Shown piece by piece: positions 59,431 through 64,000 of a stretch of 64,000 nt of DNA; position 1 is the first letter of the stretch; every line of letters starts with the position of its first letter. This DNA is from Cyclina sinensis (Eukaryota > Mollusca > Bivalvia > Venerida > Veneridae): the NCBI GenBank assembly GCA_012932295.1, contig JAAONU010000001.1, positions 8,641,104-8,705,103 on the forward strand. The letters are read 5' to 3'. The notes under the pieces were generated by a model. It ran no database searches. It was not told where the DNA came from and saw only the letters and a list, made by a program, of their open reading frames with translations. The translations under genes and the position numbers were made by a program.

Positions 59431-59583
59431 ATTTGTTTGTTTTTGTGGAAGATGAGAATTTATTTCATCGAGTGAACACCATATGTGATATTTTCACGAG
59501 TGGCGCAGCCACGAGTGAAAATATCAACATATGGTGGTCACGAGATGAAATAAATTCCCATCTTCCACTAAAAAACAAACAAA
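59431..59583. mobile_element. Near-perfect 153-bp palindromic element
   Basis: The left arm begins ATTTGTTTGTTTTTGTGGAA and the right arm ends TTCCACTAAAAAACAAACAA. The centre is TTTTCACGAGTGG-CGCAG-CCACGAGTGAAAA, with a 5-base loop at 59504-59508. Arms of about 74 bases pair with only a few mismatches and small shifts. The 145-codon frame across it is incidental. It is probably a foldback MITE. Confidence 0.8.
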
Positions 59584-60702
59584 TTTTCTTTTTATTTTAT
59601 GCCAACACGTCAAAAATGGGTTTTTTAATGACATTTTTAATCAGGGCCTTCAATAAATTCCCCATGGTGAGCCCCAAATCAGTTAATGCGTACTTTGGTT
59701 ACTCCGCACAAAAAAAAGTGCAGACAATCTCCAATACATATGATAACTTTACTTCTGCTGAAATAAACTGAATACACTTTCATCAAATAATATTTATTTT
59801 TGTCTACACAGTTTATCAATATTTATTGAATTTTGCCATACATACTTTAATTATAAAAGCGGATTAATACTCAATATTCAATAGTTCGGGCACAAACATG
59901 TATTATCAAAATGGTAATTAACTGATTCAAATGTATTATCACTTTTATCTCACTGATATTTCCCTATATTTCATTGGTAGGCATAAAATAAAAAGGAATA
60001 ACACATTTATCATAATAAGGTACCAAACACAAAAATCCTGTACTATTAAGATATTTAAACATTTTGGCCATTACAACATTTAAGTATCTTCCAGTGTATA
60101 GAGACCAGTGAATCAGGTTTGAGTCTTATTAAAAAAACCCAAAAAACAAGGTTCTTAGAGTCCTGTAAAATCACTGTCATATTCCCACTGGATATTTTAT
60201 AGTTTTTTAAGACAGAATAAAAGTACTGTTGTCAAAAAATAACAGAATTTTTTTTTTTAAAGATAATGAACTTAAAGATAGAAAATGCATCGAGGACATG
60301 TTTAAAATGGACCAAATAGTTGAAAGAAAATTTCAAAATTGTTTTGAATTAAAATCTTTGGCAACACGGTCAAACAGTGTCTATTCTGAACACAAATGCC
60401 GGTTGATATCTGCCCGCTTATACTGTACAGCCTATAAGCTATGTCTGTATGTAAATCTCCAGTATGAATAAGAAGGCACCATTTCTCATTGACAGTGACT
60501 TCAGTTTGCCGCATCTGTAAGCCGACCTTTTCCTTTCATGAAATTCTGAAATTAAACAAGAAATTTGTTTTGCCTGCTTATTCATTGTCAAACATAGAAA
60601 CCAGCTCAAATGTTCATTTGGTTTAATACTGACTAAAATGAACTCCGAAAGATTTTAGTATCATCATTTTGCTTTGTTTGTTCACATTTGCAAAAAACTG
60701 TT
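59584..60702. other. AT-rich stretch, nothing recognised
   Basis: No supported feature. Confidence 0.3.
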
Positions 60703-60814
60703 TCAATAATTAATAACCTCCCACGCAAAGTTTTCACTACATGATATATCTGAATCTTCACCGTAATTTGACAAGGAGCACATCATAAAAATAAATTGTG
60801 AAATAGCTAAGATT
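60703..60814 (-). CDS. Candidate terminal coding exon, unidentified
   Basis: On the minus strand a strong polypyrimidine acceptor (TTTTCCTGTGCTTCTGCTAG ending at 60815) is followed by one leading base and 36 codons (ILAISQFIFMMCSLSNYGED and on) to TGA at 60705-60703. The single leading base completes an AG|A Arg codon with the donor at 62776, so the two exons are phase-compatible. The product is hydrophobic at first and acidic later, ending EVINY. No family was recognised. Confidence 0.35.
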
Positions 60815-62775
60815 CTAGCAGAAGCACAGGAAAACTTGATCCGACAGTGCAATATGCATGAAATAAACATTTCAAAATGTATTCTGTACATAACTGATAT
60901 AAATAATCCAGTGGCATGGGAATGCAAATATAACAGTTGATTAGGGTTGCCGGTAAAGTATCAAAGTTTTTAACAAAGAATTTGCAGTATTTAAATGGTA
61001 TATATTTGATAAGTCAGGATTTGATTGACATGACAGGCATGCTGGGAAAAGTCCCATTATTGACGAAATGAAGATTATCTGTCAAGCCTATTCTAGTTAC
61101 TTCTTAAACTATTAGTCTGTCAGGTCTGACTTCAATAATTATTTTAGGCTAAAGCATCCAAGTACTAGTTTAAAATTCATATAGCCTTTATAATAAACTG
61201 GAACAAGTTTTTCATACGCATAATACTGGAATGTGAAAAGCTATCGATTTTCACTTTAATTAGCACATTTTTACGTAAAAAATATACAAGCTGAAAAGCC
61301 TGTTGAAGGAGATAACTAATTCATCCTGTCACTTCTATAAAATTTTCAATTGTTATTTCATTTTGTGTGTATTTATTGTAAGAAATAGTATCATTTATTA
61401 CCGATTCATTTTAATTACATTCTTTTCAGAGTATTTCAAATCATCCAACAAAAGAAAGTTTTCGTAAATAACAGCCTAGATTTAGTTGGTGCTGAACTTT
61501 TCTATCGTGTTACCAATATTTGTATTATCAAGGATATGTCTTTTTGACACATGATAGGTGTGTGCCGCTCAAGTCACAAAAAATATTAAAGATTTACAGA
61601 GAAAAATGTCAAGATCGCTGAGCAAATTTACATTTGGATCAAAGGGATCTTCCATTCAAAACCTATTCCAATTTTTCAAGAAAGCAAATAAGGTTTCATT
61701 TGAAATGTGTATCAGGCAGTTGATAGGTCAGACACAAGTGTCATGTGACTGATACTCTTCAAAAAGGAGATTAATTTTGAAAACAGCTCTTCAATTCTGA
61801 AGATTACTTAAGTTTGCAGACAACACAATTTAAATCTCCCAAAATACTTTTGTTTGCAGTTGAAATCTGTGCATATCAAATATGGTTTTAAAAATTTGTT
61901 TTTCCTGTTTAATTTGTTGGCAGGTCTCCAGGTTTCATAGCAAGTTACAACATGGCTGTATCAATGAACTTTAAAGGAAATATAAATCTACTAAGGTAGC
62001 AGAAAAACTTCAGTGTAGGAGATTGAATAACATTTAAATTGTCATTTCGATTTAGTCAGTGAAACATTTACAGCAGATAACAACTGATTTACAACATTCA
62101 GGACTTATGCAAGATTATTAAGTTTTTCAATTCAATTCCAACAGAAATTATCTATATATCATTCTTAATTGAGAGACAAGTTTTTCAATTGTCAAAAGTG
62201 AAATGTTGAATCAATTTACAAGGCAAAATTGAAAAACAGTTTTGCTACCAACTATCACTGAAAATAAATTACAACCAACATCTCCATTATAAATTTATTC
62301 TATTATTCGGAGTTAACTTTCTAATGCTTGTTTGAAGTTTTCCACATTTCCTTGGATGAAAATGTTTAAATTAAACATCATGCAAAATTAAACACATAAT
62401 CACCCTAAATATGTACGGTACATTCAAAATAAGTTGCACCAATGATAAAGAAAATGGTAATTCAACTATGCTATGAGTTGGTATGAATTTACAGAGACTA
62501 TATATCAAAGGGTATATGTGAAAAAAATGCCATTTGCTTCTTTATTTTATTTCATGTAAAACTTTCTTGCATTACCTTTCAGTATATGTTTTTAGTACAT
62601 CTACATGTAATGAAAATAGTAACAAGTTAATCTGCAGATATCTTTTTCATGGTACCGACATTATTGCTTCACTTTATAGACATACGTAATTAGCATACTC
62701 ATCAAAAAATCTTTATGATCTTAAATCTAAGCATGACATCAAAACATTTTACTGACACCATCAATTTAAAATTAC
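60815..62775 (-). other. Putative intron of the minus-strand gene
   Basis: Bounded by GTAATT and TGCTAG on the minus strand. AT-rich. A + strand frame inside (61558-61752, 64 codons, containing KFTFGSKGSSIQNLFQF) has no ATG start and no recognised family. Confidence 0.3.
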
Positions 62776-62923
62776 CTCCAAATCTTTTCAAACAGCGGTC
62801 CAAGTGCATCTTGTGGAAAAGAGTAGATCAGTGGGTCACTACGTCTGACTATCAAGTACCAGCCAGAACTAAGTGTCCGTCTCATCCGAATGTCTGTTTC
62901 TCTCTTCGTTCTGCTAACACACC
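62776..62923 (-). CDS. Candidate internal coding exon, unidentified
   Basis: A 148-nt exon-like segment on the minus strand lies between acceptor GTGGTTTTCAG (ending 62924) and donor GTAATT (from 62775). After two leading bases it reads CVSRTKRETDIRMRRTLSSG, then WYLIVRRSDPLIYSFPQDAL and GPLFEKIWR, with no stop. The composition is GC-richer and protein-like compared with the flanks. It ends in phase 2. I do not recognise the family. Upstream exons would lie beyond this point or outside the window. Confidence 0.45.
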
Positions 62924-63335
62924 CTGAAAACCACACAAATACCATAATTACACCCTCTATTACATCTTTCATGAACAGTAATTTTACAAACCGCATTGTA
63001 TATATTTAATTTTTGCCATAAAGGTTCAATGTAACATGCTTTTACAAGATTTAGATCAACACCTTCTTCATACAGCAAAAATGATGGACCAAGATCATTA
63101 CATCAGATACACCCATTTTCAGAGGTGCAGATGACAGCAGTGTACCAAAAAAAAAAACCTGGCAAGAAATTCATGTGTGTAGTGATAAACTTAAGTATGC
63201 ATGTCTTCCATAAATCTTGCACAGAGTTTAACTTTCTCTAGAAGAAACCTAAGTATTGCCAGGACCTCTAGGAGGACTCATCCATTTGCTTGACCAACTT
63301 GCTCAAACTTCATTCTGATGTGCAGAATGTGATCA

Positions 63336-63605
63336 GGGCGGATCAGTGGTCCAGCGCTGAACTGGTATTCCAGGGACTGAGAGTTCAATCCCCAGCTCCT
63401 CAACTAAAATTATTGTCTTTTAGGTAAGACGTTAAACCAAGATCTATGTATCAGCGCTATACACTGAGCATGGAAAAGAACCAGGGGTGTCTCTGGAATG
63501 GGATGATTCTGCATCTTGCACTATCCCTTACAACCTAAAATAACTAAGCTCTGCAGGGGGAGCTGGTCATGTGGGCAACCGGTACAGATGATAAATAAAC
63601 TCAAA
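63336..63605 (+). mobile_element. tRNA-derived SINE, copy 2
   Basis: Same family and same orientation as 2571-2815. GGGCGGATCAGTGG head, B-box GAGTTCAATCC, GACGTTAAACCAAGATC, CTCTGCAGGGGGAGCTGGTC, and an A-rich GATAAATAAAC tail. Confidence 0.7.
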
Positions 63606-64000
63606 TAGATGAGAACATGTGATCAGAAAGACAAATGTCATATAATTAAGTATAAACCTTGATAAATGATGTAACCAGTAAATGACAATCACTAAATCAT
63701 CTACTGTTACCATTACTGACAATATGTTATCATTTAATTCAAGCCACCCAGCATCTTAATATATATGCAACTTCCAGATGTAATCTAAGAAAAATTATTT
63801 CAATTTCTACCTTTGATCAACTTAAAATTTATAATACATAATATTAACTTCAATAAAATAATTACTATCTTTCATACAAAAAGCCACCATATATTTCAAA
63901 ACATGAACAACTTAAGCGGACATGTACCCATTTATCTGTTATGCAAAATTTAAAATCTAATTTAATTTGATTCAGTAGGTTAAAAAATAACAACGGCTGA
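63606..64000. other. AT-rich end of window, nothing recognised
   Basis: No gene or repeat is visible. Confidence 0.35.

Noticed and set aside
59334..59771. 145-codon frame
   Set aside because: It crosses a 153-bp palindromic element and AT-rich DNA; there is no protein signature.

Overview
The window is AT-rich (roughly one third GC by eye) animal nuclear DNA. One gene is certain: a SoxE-group (Sox8/9/10) HMG-box transcription factor on the + strand, with three coding exons at 28888-29231, 37760-38100 and 38448-39199. The introns (about 8.5 kb and 347 bp), GT-AG splice sites, AATAAA signals, tRNA-derived SINEs, short inverted-repeat elements and many minisatellites show a metazoan genome. 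The SoxE protein, the repeat style and the AT richness fit a lophotrochozoan, most likely a bivalve mollusc. The species cannot be fixed from sequence alone.

Layout. 1-1290 is a 53-bp minisatellite that runs off the left edge. 2.5-10 kb has a SINE (2571-2815), a TIR element built of two similar blocks (5154-6041), a long hairpin (8326-8394) and scattered minus-strand coding-like pieces (4763-5044, 6982-7383, 9824-9857) that may belong to one gene or gene remnant. 10-18.4 kb is AT-rich, with tetranucleotide microsatellites (13.1-13.9 kb), weak exon-like islands (14277-15442), a MITE (15641-15918), an unusual inverted and circularly permuted repeat (16240-18070) and a SINE fragment. 21655-24262 is a 75-bp minisatellite of about 35 units. 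25949-26070 and 27062-27199 are phase-compatible exon-like islands upstream of SoxE.

SoxE occupies 28888-39199, with a promoter-like segment at 28540-28620 and poly(A) signals at 39755 and 40016. Its large first intron holds candidate regulatory clusters (33996-34238 and 36369-36470). Downstream lie an 80-bp degenerate repeat (40479-40735), a decayed ~27-bp array (43000-43530), a 52-bp array (43592-43893) and a 2.5-kb 61-bp minisatellite (47085-49600). Most 61-bp units carry a CCAAGGTCA nuclear-receptor half-site.

50-64 kb holds small arrays with 36-, 56-, 20/40- and 90-bp periods, a MITE-like inverted repeat (53353-53600), a near-perfect 153-bp palindrome (59431-59583), a second copy of the SINE (63336-63605) and two minus-strand exon candidates (62776-62923 and 60703-60814) whose splice phases match.

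No rRNA gene, true tRNA gene, CRISPR array or bacterial-type operon is seen. Apart from SoxE, all coding calls are low-confidence islands judged on splice signals and open frame. The remaining DNA is intronic or intergenic with no recognised content.
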